Of a stretch of 45,978 nt of DNA, positions 8,352-16,798 are shown piece by piece; within the stretch, counting starts at the first letter, position 1, and the number at the start of each line of letters is the position of its first letter. The translations under genes were made by a program, and so were the position numbers. The notes below the pieces were generated by a model. That model saw only the letters and a list, made by a program, of their open reading frames with translations, searched no databases and was not told where the DNA came from. Origin of the DNA: JANYIP01 sp031394045. Lineage in GTDB: Bacteria; Actinomycetota; Actinomycetes; Prado026. The stretch covers positions 1 to 45,978 of the forward strand of contig JANMWN010000060.1 of NCBI GenBank assembly GCA_031394045.1, in the 5' to 3' direction.

Positions 8352-9509
8352 TCAGTCCTTCGTCGATCCGACGACCGCGACACCGCGGAGGTTGGCCCAG
8401 CCGCCGCCGGCCTGCACCAGCGCGAGCTCCGCACCGGGCACCTGGTAGGCGCCGGCCTTGCCGGTGACCTGCATCGCCGCCTCTGCGAGCCGGATGAGCG
8501 CAGTGGCACCGATCGGGTTGGCTCCCATGCACCCGCCGGACGGGTTCACCGGCAGCTCGCCGGTCATCTGGGTGGCCCCCGACGCGATGTACTCGGCGGC
8601 GCCGCCCTCCCGGCAGAGCCCGAGGCCCTCGTAGTAGCTCAGCTCGAAGCAGGTGTACGGCTCCTGCACCTCTGCGACGTCGAACTGGCGGTGCGGGTTG
8701 GTCACCCCGGCCGAGCGGTAGACACGCGCCGCCGCGATCTTGAGCGGCTCCGACTGGAGCATCGACCGGTTCGCGGCGTTGTCTGCCTCGCAGTAGTAGG
8801 CCATGCCTCGGATCCAGGCCGGCGTCGAGGTGATCGACTCGGCGTCACCCTCGGCGGCAAGAACCACTGCGCAGGCGCCGTCAGAGATCGGCGGCACGTC
8901 GAGCACCTTGATCGGCCAGCACAGGGGCTTGGAGGCGAGGACTTCCTCGACCGTGACCTCTTTCTTGACGTGCGCGTTCGGGTTCAGCATGGCGTTCTTG
9001 CGATTCTTCACCGAAACCATGGCGGCCGCTTCCTCGGTGTGGCCGAGGCGGTCCATGCGGGCCCGCCAGTACGCCGCCGAGAAGCCCATGATGCCCACCG
9101 CGAACTCACGCCCCCAGAATGGGTCGTACAGCGTCGAGATCGAGGCCTGCAGCGCGCCTTCGGAGAGCTTGTCGTACGCGACGACCAGCACTCGCTTGGC
9201 GAAGCCGCCCTTGATCTGGTTCATCGCCGCGAGCGCACCGGCGAGCCCGGTGCCACCCCCGGAGGTGATCCGCACGACTGGCTTGAAGCGGGCGCCGAGT
9301 GCGTCGACGAGCCACTTCTCCGGCTGGTTGACGGCGCCGAACATGGCCGGGCCGCTGGCGACGACGACCGAGTCGATGTCGTCCATCGTGAGCCCGGCGT
9401 CGGCGAGCGCCGCGACTGCAGCCTCCCGCGCAAGGCCGGCCTGGCTGACGTCGAGCCGACGGCGGGCGTGCGCGGTCTGCCCGGTTCCGACGATCGCGAT
9501 GCTGGTCAC
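8352..9509 (-). CDS. Thiolase-like lipid-transfer/aldolase-type protein (SCP-x/Ltp2-like)
   Basis: The 385-residue protein has the thiolase fold (MTSIAIVGTGQTAHARRR, ISDGACAVVLA, EVQEPYTCFELSYYEGLG, LPVNPSGGCMGANPIGATA). The nucleophilic Cys region reads ITSGGGTGLAGALAAM with no Cys, and the catalytic HPxG reads NPIG, so both classical thiolase residues are absent. Loss of these residues is known in Ltp2-type retro-aldolases, which work with DUF35 proteins. The start overlaps the stop of the upstream thiolase-like gene by four bases, which suggests a heteromeric enzyme with it and with the DUF35 protein 10 bp downstream. Confidence 0.88.
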   Translation of the reverse strand: MTSIAIVGTGQTAHARRRLDVSQAGLAREAAVAALADAGLTMDDIDSVVVASGPAMFGAVNQPEKWLVDALGARFKPVVRITSGGGTGLAGALAAMNQIKGGFAKRVLVVAYDKLSEGALQASISTLYDPFWGREFAVGIMGFSAAYWRARMDRLGHTEEAAAMVSVKNRKNAMLNPNAHVKKEVTVEEVLASKPLCWPIKVLDVPPISDGACAVVLAAEGDAESITSTPAWIRGMAYYCEADNAANRSMLQSEPLKIAAARVYRSAGVTNPHRQFDVAEVQEPYTCFELSYYEGLGLCREGGAAEYIASGATQMTGELPVNPSGGCMGANPIGATALIRLAEAAMQVTGKAGAYQVPGAELALVQAGGGWANLRGVAVVGSTKD

Positions 9510-10639
9510 GCGGTCTCCAAGGTGAGGACGCAGTGGTTCTGCATGCCGAGGCCACCGACGCCGTGCGCCAGGCCTGTGCGCGCGTCACCGGCCGGACGGT
9601 CCGATCGGCCGCTGAGCTGGGAGGCGATCTCGTGCAGGCGGAGCAGCCCGGACGCCATGACGACGTCCGAGGGCAGCGCGCCGCCGGACTGGTTGATCCC
9701 CGCGCCAGCGCCGTCGGCGTACAGGTCGATCGCCCGGCCCTTGTTGGCCAGGCCGAGCGCCTCCAGGACCATGAGCTCTCCGACGGTGGAGGTCGCGGAC
9801 ACCTCGACGAGGTCGAGCGAGGAGGCATCAGGCAGACCGGCGATCCGGTACGCCTGCCGGGCGGCGGCGGCTGCTGCCGGGAAGGCGTCGAGCTCGCGGG
9901 CGGCGATGAAGTGCTGATCGATCGCCGACCCGAACCCGGTGACCCACACCGGATCGCCGCCGATCTGCCGGGCCGCCGCGGTTCCGGCGAGGACCACCGC
10001 TACGGCACCGTCCGCCGTGCGCGAGAAGTCCGAGCGACGCAGCGGGGTGGCCACCTCCTCCGACCAGAACTCGTCGGTGAGGTCGTCCAGGGATGCGTCC
10101 GTCGCTGCGTTGGCGCTGGCCGCTGCCCAGGCCTTGCGCGTGACGGCCCGAAGGTCGTCGGCACTGATGCCCGAGCTGGCCAGGTAGCGCTGCGCGAACA
10201 GACCCGCGGCGGCCACGTCGTCGAGCCCGACCGGTCGCTGCGTGAACGGCTCGGTGAGCGACGTCCAGTACTGGCTGGGGTCGCTCTCGGAGGACTTGGA
10301 GTAGGCGATCACCAGGCCGACCGAGGCCGAGCCTGCGGCGATCTTCGTCGCGGCATAGAGGGCGGCCCACAGGCCGTCCTCTTCTACCCGCGACTCCTCC
10401 TTGTGGTGGGCTCCCATGGCGCCGAGGAAGCCACAGTTGGAGATGCTGCGGCCGTCGAGGAAGTCCGAGCCCGAGTCGATGACGAAGTCGACGTCTTCGA
10501 TACGCAGACCCGTGCCCAGGAGGGCGCGAGACACGGCCTCCGAGATCAGGTCGACGTGCTGCCGGTCGGACCAAGCGGTCCGCAGGTCGGTCTGGGCACT
10601 CCCGACGATCGCCACGTTCCTGCGCGTCGTTGAAGTCAT
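9506..10639 (-). CDS. Thiolase-like protein, divergent partner subunit
   Basis: The 377-residue protein starts MTSTTRRNVAIVGSAQTDLR and has thiolase-superfamily architecture (ALYAATKIAAGSASVGLVIAYS, SRTADGAVAVVLAG, EVSATSTVGELMVLEALGL, INQSGGALPSD). Neither a nucleophilic Cys nor an HPxG motif is present. It is the first gene of the operon. The predicted start of transcription (7 bp after a TTGAAT -10 box at 10651-10646) falls on the A of this ATG, so the message is probably leaderless, and this supports the start at 10639 over an upstream frame at 10651. It likely forms a heterodimer with the next gene. Confidence 0.85.
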   Translation of the reverse strand: MTSTTRRNVAIVGSAQTDLRTAWSDRQHVDLISEAVSRALLGTGLRIEDVDFVIDSGSDFLDGRSISNCGFLGAMGAHHKEESRVEEDGLWAALYAATKIAAGSASVGLVIAYSKSSESDPSQYWTSLTEPFTQRPVGLDDVAAAGLFAQRYLASSGISADDLRAVTRKAWAAASANAATDASLDDLTDEFWSEEVATPLRRSDFSRTADGAVAVVLAGTAAARQIGGDPVWVTGFGSAIDQHFIAARELDAFPAAAAAARQAYRIAGLPDASSLDLVEVSATSTVGELMVLEALGLANKGRAIDLYADGAGAGINQSGGALPSDVVMASGLLRLHEIASQLSGRSDRPAGDARTGLAHGVGGLGMQNHCVLTLETA

Positions 10640-10645
10640 GGCGGG

Positions 10646-10674
10646 ATTCAACCATGCGTTTGGTTGGTAGGCAA
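10646..10674 (-). promoter_or_regulatory. Promoter with operator in its spacer, thiolase-like/carboxylase operon
   Basis: On the minus strand the -35 TTGCCT (10674-10669) and -10 TTGAAT (10651-10646) are exactly 17 bp apart. The spacer reads ACCAACCAAACGCATGG, overlapping the operator-like ACCAAACGCATGGT (plus-strand ACCATGCGTTTGGT, 10651-10664). A start seven bases on would coincide with the ATG at 10639. Confidence 0.7.
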
Positions 10675-10711
10675 GGTCTCGGCGGCACCGGCCTCTGGCA
10701 GCTTCGCGGCC

Positions 10712-10739
10712 TTGCCAACCAATCGTTTGGTCCTAGATG
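10712..10739 (+). promoter_or_regulatory. Promoter with operator in its spacer, LLM/SnoaL/EthD/dehydrogenase operon
   Basis: TTGCCA (10712-10717) and TAGATG (10734-10739) flank a 16-bp spacer that begins with the near-palindrome ACCAATCGTTTGGT (10718-10731). Transcription would begin near 10746. This excludes the upstream ATG at 10737 and supports the start of the LLM gene at 10779. It diverges from the promoter at 10646-10674. Confidence 0.65.
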
Positions 10740-10778
10740 CTAGGGGTGCTCCCATCCCCAGAGAACAGGCAGTGCGCG

Positions 10779-11783
10779 ATGACCGCCGACGACCGACCCG
10801 TGCTGCTCTCGGTCGTCCTGGCGACCCGCAGCGTCGTCAGCGGCATCGGCAACGCGACAGAAGCAGCGGGCCTGCACCGAGTCTGGACGACCGAGTTCCA
10901 GGGCCGGGACGCCATCGTGCGAGCCGTCGCGCTGGGCGCCGTGACGACGCGGGTCCAGGTGGGCAGCGGCATCGCGTACGCCTTCACCCGCCTGCCTCCG
11001 GCACTGGCCGCAGCGGCCCTGGACGCCGCAGAGATCACCGGCGGGCGCTTCACCCTCGGTCTCGGCGCCGGCACCCGCGGGCTGCGCCGGGCCTACGGGG
11101 CAGAGTTCGACCCACCTGCGACACGGCTCGCCGAGCTGGTCACCGAGCTGCGGACCACCTGGGCACAGCCGTCCTGGGCGCGCCCCGTGCCGCCGCCGCC
11201 CATCGCCATCGCCGGCGTCAACGCCGCCATGCTCCGTACGGCCGCGCACCACGGCGACCGGGTCGTGCTGCACCCGCTGTGCCTGGCGCAGGACCACCTC
11301 AACGAGCGGGTGCTGCCGGCCATCGACGTCGGGCGCTCGCGTCGCGACGGAACTGACGTGGCCGTCTCGGCCTGGTGCATCGGGTCGGTCGACGAGGACG
11401 AGCACCGGGCCTGGGCCCGGGCCCGGCGCCAGCTCGCCTTCTACCTCTCGACGCCCGGCTACCGCGACGTCGTGGCAGGGACCCCGTTCGAGGCGTCGGC
11501 CACCGCCCTGCGCGAGGAGTTCGCCAGCGCCACTGCGCCGGACTGGGCCGAGCTGGAGCGGCACGTGCCCGACGAGCTCCTGGAGCAGGTGGCGGTCGCC
11601 GGGACGGCGGAGCAGGTGCGGTCGGGAGTGCGACGCATGCAGAAGCGGCTCGCCGCAGCGGGCATCGACGAGCTGGTCCTCCAGACCGTGGACGCCGACG
11701 ACGAGGCCGGGACGGCCGCAGCCGTGCACGAGCTGGTCTCCTCCATCGCGCCGCTGACCGCGGACCTCGAGGTGACCCGATGA
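10779..11783 (+). CDS. LLM-class (F420-dependent type) oxidoreductase
   Basis: The 334-residue protein has the luciferase-like monooxygenase barrel pattern: EAAGLHRVWTTEFQGRDAI, VQVGSGIAYAFTRLPPALAAAALDAAEITGGRFTLGLGAG near the N-terminus, and VAGTAEQVRSGVRRM and AGIDELVLQ near the C-terminus. In actinomycetes this subfamily commonly uses coenzyme F420, but the choice between F420 and FMNH2 cannot be settled here. It heads a four-gene plus-strand operon and overlaps the SnoaL gene by four bases. Confidence 0.87.
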   Translation: MTADDRPVLLSVVLATRSVVSGIGNATEAAGLHRVWTTEFQGRDAIVRAVALGAVTTRVQVGSGIAYAFTRLPPALAAAALDAAEITGGRFTLGLGAGTRGLRRAYGAEFDPPATRLAELVTELRTTWAQPSWARPVPPPPIAIAGVNAAMLRTAAHHGDRVVLHPLCLAQDHLNERVLPAIDVGRSRRDGTDVAVSAWCIGSVDEDEHRAWARARRQLAFYLSTPGYRDVVAGTPFEASATALREEFASATAPDWAELERHVPDELLEQVAVAGTAEQVRSGVRRMQKRLAAAGIDELVLQTVDADDEAGTAAAVHELVSSIAPLTADLEVTR

Positions 11784-12379
11784 CCGTCGTGCCTCGACAG
11801 CTGCGCCCGCGTCCGGCCTGGGCGCACGGGACCGGCCTGGTCTCGGTGCGCACCCGTACCGCGGCCGACCTGGACGTGCGCGGTCGCCTCGAGGACCGGC
11901 TGCACCGCTACTGCTGGGGTTTCGACGAGCGCCGGCAGGACATCCTGGAGGACTGCTTCACCGCCGACGGGACCTGGACCGGCAACGCGATGGGCGAGAC
12001 CCGGGTCGGTCCGCACGTCGGGCGCGATACCGTCGTCGCCTGGCTGGCCGGCTTCTGGCCGCACCAGCGCGACCAGCGCCGGCACGTCGTCACCAACTTC
12101 ATGATCGACGCGCTCACCGAACGGGAGGCGACCGCGTACGCCTACCTCCTGCTCGTGGGTTCCTCGCGCCGGGCGGTCGCCCTCGAAGCGGCCGGCATGT
12201 ACCGCATCGACTTCCGCAACGAAGGCGGCGAGTGGCGGATCAGTGCGCTGCTGGCGGGCTTCGACATCCCGTTCTGGCGAGGCGAGGTCGAGGACATGGA
12301 GCCGTGGGTCCGGGACCTCTTCGGTATCACCGTGCACGCGTCGCCGCCGGGCGCCATCGACGCGGCTGGTGACGCGTGA
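11780..12379 (+). CDS. SnoaL/NTF2-like family protein
   Basis: The 199-residue protein starts at an ATGA overlap with the LLM gene. The SnoaL-like core includes EDRLHRYCWGFDERRQDILEDCFTADGTWTG, GRDTVVAWLAGFW, HVVTNFMID and MYRIDFRNEGGEWRISALLAG. Members are cone-shaped alpha+beta barrels that act as isomerases, cyclases, hydratases or small-molecule-binding proteins. The predicted role is handling an intermediate made by the LLM oxidoreductase. Its stop overlaps the EthD gene in a GTGA junction, so the three genes are translationally coupled. Confidence 0.8.
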   Translation: MTVVPRQLRPRPAWAHGTGLVSVRTRTAADLDVRGRLEDRLHRYCWGFDERRQDILEDCFTADGTWTGNAMGETRVGPHVGRDTVVAWLAGFWPHQRDQRRHVVTNFMIDALTEREATAYAYLLLVGSSRRAVALEAAGMYRIDFRNEGGEWRISALLAGFDIPFWRGEVEDMEPWVRDLFGITVHASPPGAIDAAGDA

Positions 12380-13095
12380 TCCGGCTCCGGGCCACCTGGC
12401 ACATTCCCGGTGATGGGTCCGCCGCCGCTGCCGACAGCGCGTACGACGGCAGCCACACCTTCGCCGCGCGCCGCCTGCCCGGGATCCGGCGGCACGAGTC
12501 GCTTCGGGCGCTGCCCGGTGCTGCCGGCGGCAACCCTGGGTTCTGGCGCGGCGAGCACCTGGACTTCGAGGACGCGCAGGCGCTCGCCGCGGCCGAAAGC
12601 GCCCCGGACTGGGCGGTGGCCTGGGGCCAGGAGTTCGCCGCCGCGACAGCCGGCCTGCGCATCGACGCGTTCGACATCGTCGAGGAGTACGAGCCTCCGG
12701 GCGCGGAGCCGCCACCTGTCGGCGGGACCGTGACCGCACTGTCCGGCTGCTGGCAGGTCCCGGCGAGGCTGTCCCCCGCCGACGTCGACGCGGTCTACCT
12801 CGACGTGCATGTGCCGGGCGTCCGCCGGCTGCCACGCCTCCGGCGACATACGGTGCTCCTCGCCCGAAACTGGCCCACGGGGAAGTACGCGCGGTGCTGG
12901 CGCAGCGCGGAGATCAGGTTCGCCAGCCAGGACGACTTCCGCGCCGTCTTCGACACTGCGGCTTACGACGCCCTGCGGCACGACGGCTTCAACGTGTCGG
13001 TCAGCGCACACGAGGTCGATGTGTACCTCGTCGATGACAGCTGGACCCCCCACGGCAACGAGCACCAACGACCCCGCGCTACCTCGACCTCCTGA
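12376..13095 (+). CDS. EthD-like dimeric alpha-beta barrel protein (two half-domains)
   Basis: The 239-residue protein starts at GTG overlapping the previous stop. It has two ferredoxin-like halves with similar motifs, FAARRLPGIRRHESLRALPG in the first and LDVHVPGVRRLPRLRRHTVL in the second, as expected for an EthD-type internal duplication. EthD is needed for a cytochrome P450 ether-degradation system, but its chemistry is not established and many relatives sit in catabolic operons. This protein is one of three EthD-like proteins in the window. The assignment rests on the pattern rather than on strong sequence similarity. Confidence 0.65.
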   Translation: MIRLRATWHIPGDGSAAAADSAYDGSHTFAARRLPGIRRHESLRALPGAAGGNPGFWRGEHLDFEDAQALAAAESAPDWAVAWGQEFAAATAGLRIDAFDIVEEYEPPGAEPPPVGGTVTALSGCWQVPARLSPADVDAVYLDVHVPGVRRLPRLRRHTVLLARNWPTGKYARCWRSAEIRFASQDDFRAVFDTAAYDALRHDGFNVSVSAHEVDVYLVDDSWTPHGNEHQRPRATSTS

Positions 13096-13111
13096 CGATC
13101 GGAGCACCACC

Positions 13112-14170
13112 ATGAAGGCCATCGTGTTCTACGGCATGAAAGACCTCCGGATCGAAGACGTCGCGGAGCCGTCCCCGCTGCCAGGGCAGGTCAAGCTGAA
13201 GAACGCCCATGTCGGCATCTGCGGGACCGACCTGCACATCTACTACGACCCCGACACCTGCGGGTCTGACTTCTCCAAGCCCCACCCGCTCAACGGTGGG
13301 CAGCCGCCGCAGATCATCGGGCACGAGTTCTCGGGCACCGTCGTCGAGGTCGGCGAAGGAGTCGACGACCTCGTCGTCGGCGACAGGGTCGCGGTCTTCC
13401 CGGTGTACAACTGCGGCAAGTGCCGGGCCTGCGTCCAAGGCCGGATCGCATCCTGCACGGCACCCGCCGCGTTCCACGGGGTGCAGTCCAACGGCGGTGG
13501 GCTAGCGACATACACGACGCTGATGTCGACGCAATGCGTCAAGCTGCCCGACTCGGTGGACCTCCGCCTCGGCGCCCTCGTCGAGCCGATGGCCGTGGCC
13601 TGGCGGGCCGTCCGCCGCAGCCGCGCTACCGCCGGGTCGCGGGCGCTGGTGATCGGCGCCGGACCCATCGGCATCGGCCTGTTCATCGCCCTGCGCGAGG
13701 CAGGCGTCGAGACGATCATCGTCAGCGAGACGAACGCCGAGCGACGCGCCGCGATCAAGGCGATCGGGGCCGAGCACGTCATCGACCCCGCGGGCGAGGA
13801 CCTCGAGGTGGCCGTCCGCAGCCGCACCGGAGGGGACGGCGTCGACTGCGTCATGGACGCGGCCGGCGTCATCCCGGCGCTCGAGCAGGGCTTGCGCCTG
13901 CTCGCTCCCGGCGGCACGGCCGTGGTGGTGGCCGTCCACGCGAACCCCCTCACGTTCCACCCGGTGTCACTTCTGCTGGGCGAGTTCTCGATCACCGGCA
14001 TCTGTGCGTACGACCGCCAGGACTTCGCCGACGTGATCGAGGCGATGAGCCGCGGGGCCTACGACACGACAGGCTGGGTGGCTGACGTGCCCTTCGAGGC
14101 GGTCGAGTCGACGATCATCGACCTGCACGCCGGACGCGGCGTCAAGGCCATGGTCACCGTCGGCGACTGA
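13112..14170 (+). CDS. Zinc-dependent alcohol dehydrogenase (butanediol/sorbitol dehydrogenase type)
   Basis: The 352-residue protein starts MKAIVFYGMKDLRIEDV at the ATG at 13112, with GGAG seven bases upstream. Catalytic zinc ligands are in GICGTDLH (Cys) and GHEFSG (His-Glu). Structural zinc-type cysteines appear as NCGKCRACVQGRIASC. The Rossmann motif is VIGAGPIGIGL. The sequence resembles 2,3-butanediol and polyol dehydrogenases. It would oxidise a secondary alcohol or diol, or reduce a ketone, with NAD(H). It closes the operon begun at 10779. Confidence 0.92.
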   Translation: MKAIVFYGMKDLRIEDVAEPSPLPGQVKLKNAHVGICGTDLHIYYDPDTCGSDFSKPHPLNGGQPPQIIGHEFSGTVVEVGEGVDDLVVGDRVAVFPVYNCGKCRACVQGRIASCTAPAAFHGVQSNGGGLATYTTLMSTQCVKLPDSVDLRLGALVEPMAVAWRAVRRSRATAGSRALVIGAGPIGIGLFIALREAGVETIIVSETNAERRAAIKAIGAEHVIDPAGEDLEVAVRSRTGGDGVDCVMDAAGVIPALEQGLRLLAPGGTAVVVAVHANPLTFHPVSLLLGEFSITGICAYDRQDFADVIEAMSRGAYDTTGWVADVPFEAVESTIIDLHAGRGVKAMVTVGD

Positions 14171-14176
14171 GCGATT

Positions 14177-14206
14177 GGTCAGCCTGACCCGACGGTCAGG
14201 CTGACC
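14177..14206. terminator. Perfect 13-bp hairpin between convergent genes
   Basis: The arms GGTCAGCCTGACC (14177-14189) and GGTCAGGCTGACC (14194-14206) are exact reverse complements around a 4-base loop. The hairpin sits between the dehydrogenase stop and the SDR stop and overlaps the SDR stop codon. It could end transcription in both directions. There is no clear T-tract, which is common in high-GC actinomycetes. Confidence 0.75.
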
Positions 14207-14948
14207 AGCCGCCGTCGATCGCAACGACGGAACCGGTCATGAAGGCCGCCTGGTCGCTCGCCATCCAGGCGGCCAGGTACGCCACGTCGGAGGGTGACCC
14301 GAACCGGCCGAGCGAGGTGAAGCCGACCAGCAGGTCGGCGAACTCCCCGACCGGCGGCGTGCCCTCGGTGGCGATCGGCCCCGGCTCGATGACGTTCACC
14401 GTGATGCCACGCGGCCCGAGCTCGCGAGACAGTGCCTTCGACAGACCTTGCACCCCGCCCTTGGTCGCCGTGTAGACCGACGCGCCCGGGTAGGGTACCC
14501 GGGAGCCGACGCAGCTGCCGATGGTGATGATGCGTCCCCCGTCCGAGAGGTGCCGGACGGCCTCCTGCGTCGTGTACACGACGCCGAGGAAGTTGATGTG
14601 CAGCATCGCTGCAAGCTGCTCGGGGTCGGTCTCGGTGATGGGCGCGATCCAGCCGACGCCCACGTTGTTGACCAGGATGTCCAGCGAGCCGAGAGCCGCC
14701 ACCGCCTCGCGTACGCCTGCCTGCGAGCCCTCAGCCGTGGCGTGGTCGGCCTGGATCGCCACTGCGAATCCGCCCGCTGCGTTGATCGAGCCGACCACCG
14801 CGGCGGCCAGGTCCGGCGAGTTCAGGTAGGTGATGGCGACCCGGGCTCCGGCGCTGGCCAGCCGCGCCGCGATCGCTGCCCCGATCCCCCGCGACGCACC
14901 GGTGACGAGGGCGTTCTTGCCTGCGAGGGACGTGCTGACATCGGACAC
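14196..14948 (-). CDS. SDR-family oxidoreductase
   Basis: The 250-residue protein is a classical short-chain dehydrogenase: TGASRGIG cofactor motif, NNVG, catalytic Ser (IGSCVGS), YTATK (Tyr-x3-Lys), and GSVVAIDGGWSA at the C-terminus. ITYLNSPD in the cofactor-selectivity region gives no firm NAD/NADP choice. It has its own operator-bearing promoter at 15006-15034 and ends at the bidirectional hairpin. The substrate is unknown; a hydroxy/oxo interconversion in the neighbouring pathway is likely. Confidence 0.9.
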   Translation of the reverse strand: MSDVSTSLAGKNALVTGASRGIGAAIAARLASAGARVAITYLNSPDLAAAVVGSINAAGGFAVAIQADHATAEGSQAGVREAVAALGSLDILVNNVGVGWIAPITETDPEQLAAMLHINFLGVVYTTQEAVRHLSDGGRIITIGSCVGSRVPYPGASVYTATKGGVQGLSKALSRELGPRGITVNVIEPGPIATEGTPPVGEFADLLVGFTSLGRFGSPSDVAYLAAWMASDQAAFMTGSVVAIDGGWSA

Positions 14949-15005
14949 GCGCCGCTCCCTTCCGAGACGGACCGGCCGACCCTGCGGGCCAGCCGGGTGC
15001 CGCTG

Positions 15006-15034
15006 AAAGTACCAGCCAACCGTTTGGATGGTAA
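15006..15034 (-). promoter_or_regulatory. Promoter with operator in its spacer, upstream of the SDR at 14196
   Basis: On the minus strand, TTACCA (15034-15029), a 17-bp spacer and TACTTT (15011-15006) form a recognisable promoter. The spacer contains CCAAACGGTTGGC (plus strand CCAACCGTTTGG, 15016-15027), a member of the window's repeated palindrome set. Confidence 0.65.
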
Positions 15035-15048
15035 GGCGTGCGGCCGGG

Positions 15049-15879
15049 TCAGGATCGGACTCGGAGCAGGCCTTCCTGGACGGTCGTTGCGACCAGCCGG
15101 CCGCTGCGGTCGAACACCCGGCCCCGCCCGAGCCCTCGCCCGCCCGAGGCCGACGGAGACTCCTGGTCGTGCAGCAGCCAGTCGTCGACGCGCACGCGCC
15201 GGTGGAACCACATGGCGTGGTCGATCGACGCCGACACGACCCGGGACTCGTGCACCTGCAACGAGTGCGGGACGGCTGCTGTCGCCAGCAGGGTGAGGTC
15301 GCTAGCGTACGCGAGAGTCGCAGCGTGGATCAGGTCGACGTCGGGCAGCGGCCCGGTGGTACGCAGCCAGACCTGCAGGCCGCCGGTGTCGGTGTCCAGC
15401 GGTACGTAGCGGACCTCGAGCGCAGCCCACTCGTCCGGGGACACGTGCCCGGCAACCTCCCGTCCCCGGATGTGCTCCTGAAGGGTGGGAAGCCCGTGCG
15501 GGTCAGGGGCCCGCGGCATCGGGTCCTGGTGCTCCAGGCCGTCCTCGCCGGACTGGAACGACGCCGTCATGTGGAAGATCGGGCGGCCGTGCTGGCGGGC
15601 GATCGCTCGCCTGGTGCTGAACGAGCGGCCGTCCCTGGTGTTCTCCACGACGTACACGATGGGCGTGCTCGGGTCGCCGGGCCGCAAGAAGTAGCCATGC
15701 AGCGAGTGCGGGGTCCGGTCGCCGTTGACCGTCGCTCCGGCCGCCATCAGCGCCTGGGCCAGCACCTGCCCGCCGAAGACGCGCTGCAGTGTCGTCTCCG
15801 GGGCCACGCCACGGTAGATCCCGTCTTCGATGGTCTCCAGCTCTAGGATCGCCAGCAGATCGGCGACGGTCGAGGGCAT
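15049..15879 (-). CDS. Acyl-CoA thioesterase II (TesB-like)
   Basis: The 276-residue protein has the double hotdog arrangement of TesB. The N-terminal hotdog includes RVFGGQVLAQALMAA and SLHGYFLRPGD. The C-terminal hotdog includes ATLAYASDLTLLATA, SIDHAMWFHRRVRVDDWLL and a final TTVQEGLLR. The catalytic Asp/Gln set of TesB is represented by ASD and QEG. It hydrolyses acyl-CoA to free acid and CoA, releasing CoA from dead-end intermediates or feeding the CoA-transferase. It follows the crotonase gene on the same strand, 54 bp away. Confidence 0.92.
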   Translation of the reverse strand: MPSTVADLLAILELETIEDGIYRGVAPETTLQRVFGGQVLAQALMAAGATVNGDRTPHSLHGYFLRPGDPSTPIVYVVENTRDGRSFSTRRAIARQHGRPIFHMTASFQSGEDGLEHQDPMPRAPDPHGLPTLQEHIRGREVAGHVSPDEWAALEVRYVPLDTDTGGLQVWLRTTGPLPDVDLIHAATLAYASDLTLLATAAVPHSLQVHESRVVSASIDHAMWFHRRVRVDDWLLHDQESPSASGGRGLGRGRVFDRSGRLVATTVQEGLLRVRS

Positions 15880-15933
15880 CGTCGGCGGCTTCTCTCGTGG
15901 GAGGAGTTCTCGGGATCCGCGCGGGCGGGACGG

Positions 15934-16731
15934 TCAGACCTGCTCCAGCCAGTCCCGGCGCCGGTCGGTGGGAAGAGCAACGTACTCCTCGAGTGCCGCC
16001 ACGGCCGCGGGGTGCAGCTTGGCACGGAAGCTCGCGTCAGTCTCCAGCGCCAGCCCGGAGGGCAAGGTCAGGTCGCTGCCGGCGAGGATCGAGTGCTTGG
16101 CCATCGCCACAGCCAGCGGGGCGAGATTTGCCATCTCCTGGCCGAGCGCGACCGCCCGGGCGACCGCGTCCACAGCGACCTCGTGGACTATCCCGGCCGC
16201 GCAGGCCTCGTGCGGCCGGAGCAGCCGGGACCGCAGCACCAGGTCGAGAGCTGCGGCCCTCCCGACGATCCGGGACAGCCGCTGCGTGCCACCACCGCCG
16301 GGGATGACCCCGAGCCGGACCTCAGGGAAGCCGTACCTGTAGTCGCCGTCCTCGCCGATACGGAAGTCACAGGCCAGGGAGAGCTCCAGCCCGAAGCCCA
16401 TCGTGTCGCCGTTCATGGCCGCCAGCACGGGGATCGGCAGCTCGCCGAGCGACCGGGTCACGGCTGTGACCCGATGGTTGCGGGCGGGACCGTCCGCGAC
16501 CAGGCGCGCCGGGTCGCGCAGGCCGGCCAGGATCTGCTCCGCGCTGAAGTGCGTAATGAACGTCCCCGGGCGGCCGCCGCACAGCACGAGAGCGCGTACG
16601 TCCTGGGCTCGGGCCGCCTGGATCAGCGCCTCGAGGTCGTCGAAGGCATCCTCGGTGTAGTAGTTCATCGGCTCCTGCAGGTAGGACCCGATGAGTACGG
16701 GGCCTTCGCGCCTCTGCTGCCAGAACGTCAC
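15934..16731 (-). CDS. Enoyl-CoA hydratase/isomerase family protein
   Basis: The 265-residue protein starts at GTG 16731 with GGAG seven bases upstream. Crotonase motifs are LCGGRPGTFITHFS (oxyanion region; the family's AGADL reads ITHFS here), MNGDTMGFGLELSLACDFRIG and FPEVRLGVIPGGGGTQRLSRIVG with the catalytic Glu in PEV. It probably hydrates or isomerises an enoyl-CoA. Transcription runs away from the monooxygenase at 16848; the shared intergenic region holds an operator-like site. Confidence 0.88.
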   Translation of the reverse strand: MTFWQQRREGPVLIGSYLQEPMNYYTEDAFDDLEALIQAARAQDVRALVLCGGRPGTFITHFSAEQILAGLRDPARLVADGPARNHRVTAVTRSLGELPIPVLAAMNGDTMGFGLELSLACDFRIGEDGDYRYGFPEVRLGVIPGGGGTQRLSRIVGRAAALDLVLRSRLLRPHEACAAGIVHEVAVDAVARAVALGQEMANLAPLAVAMAKHSILAGSDLTLPSGLALETDASFRAKLHPAAVAALEEYVALPTDRRRDWLEQV

Positions 16732-16798
16732 GATGGGGCTCCAAGGACGAAGGTTGGGGAGGACGATGACCAGTCGACCACCCGGACCACCCTAGTGG

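Noticed and set aside
7839..9917. 692-residue plus-strand open frame
   Set aside because: It runs antisense to the DUF35 and thiolase-like genes. Its translation is low-complexity Arg/Ala/Gly-rich, as in shadows of high-GC genes, and has no domain.
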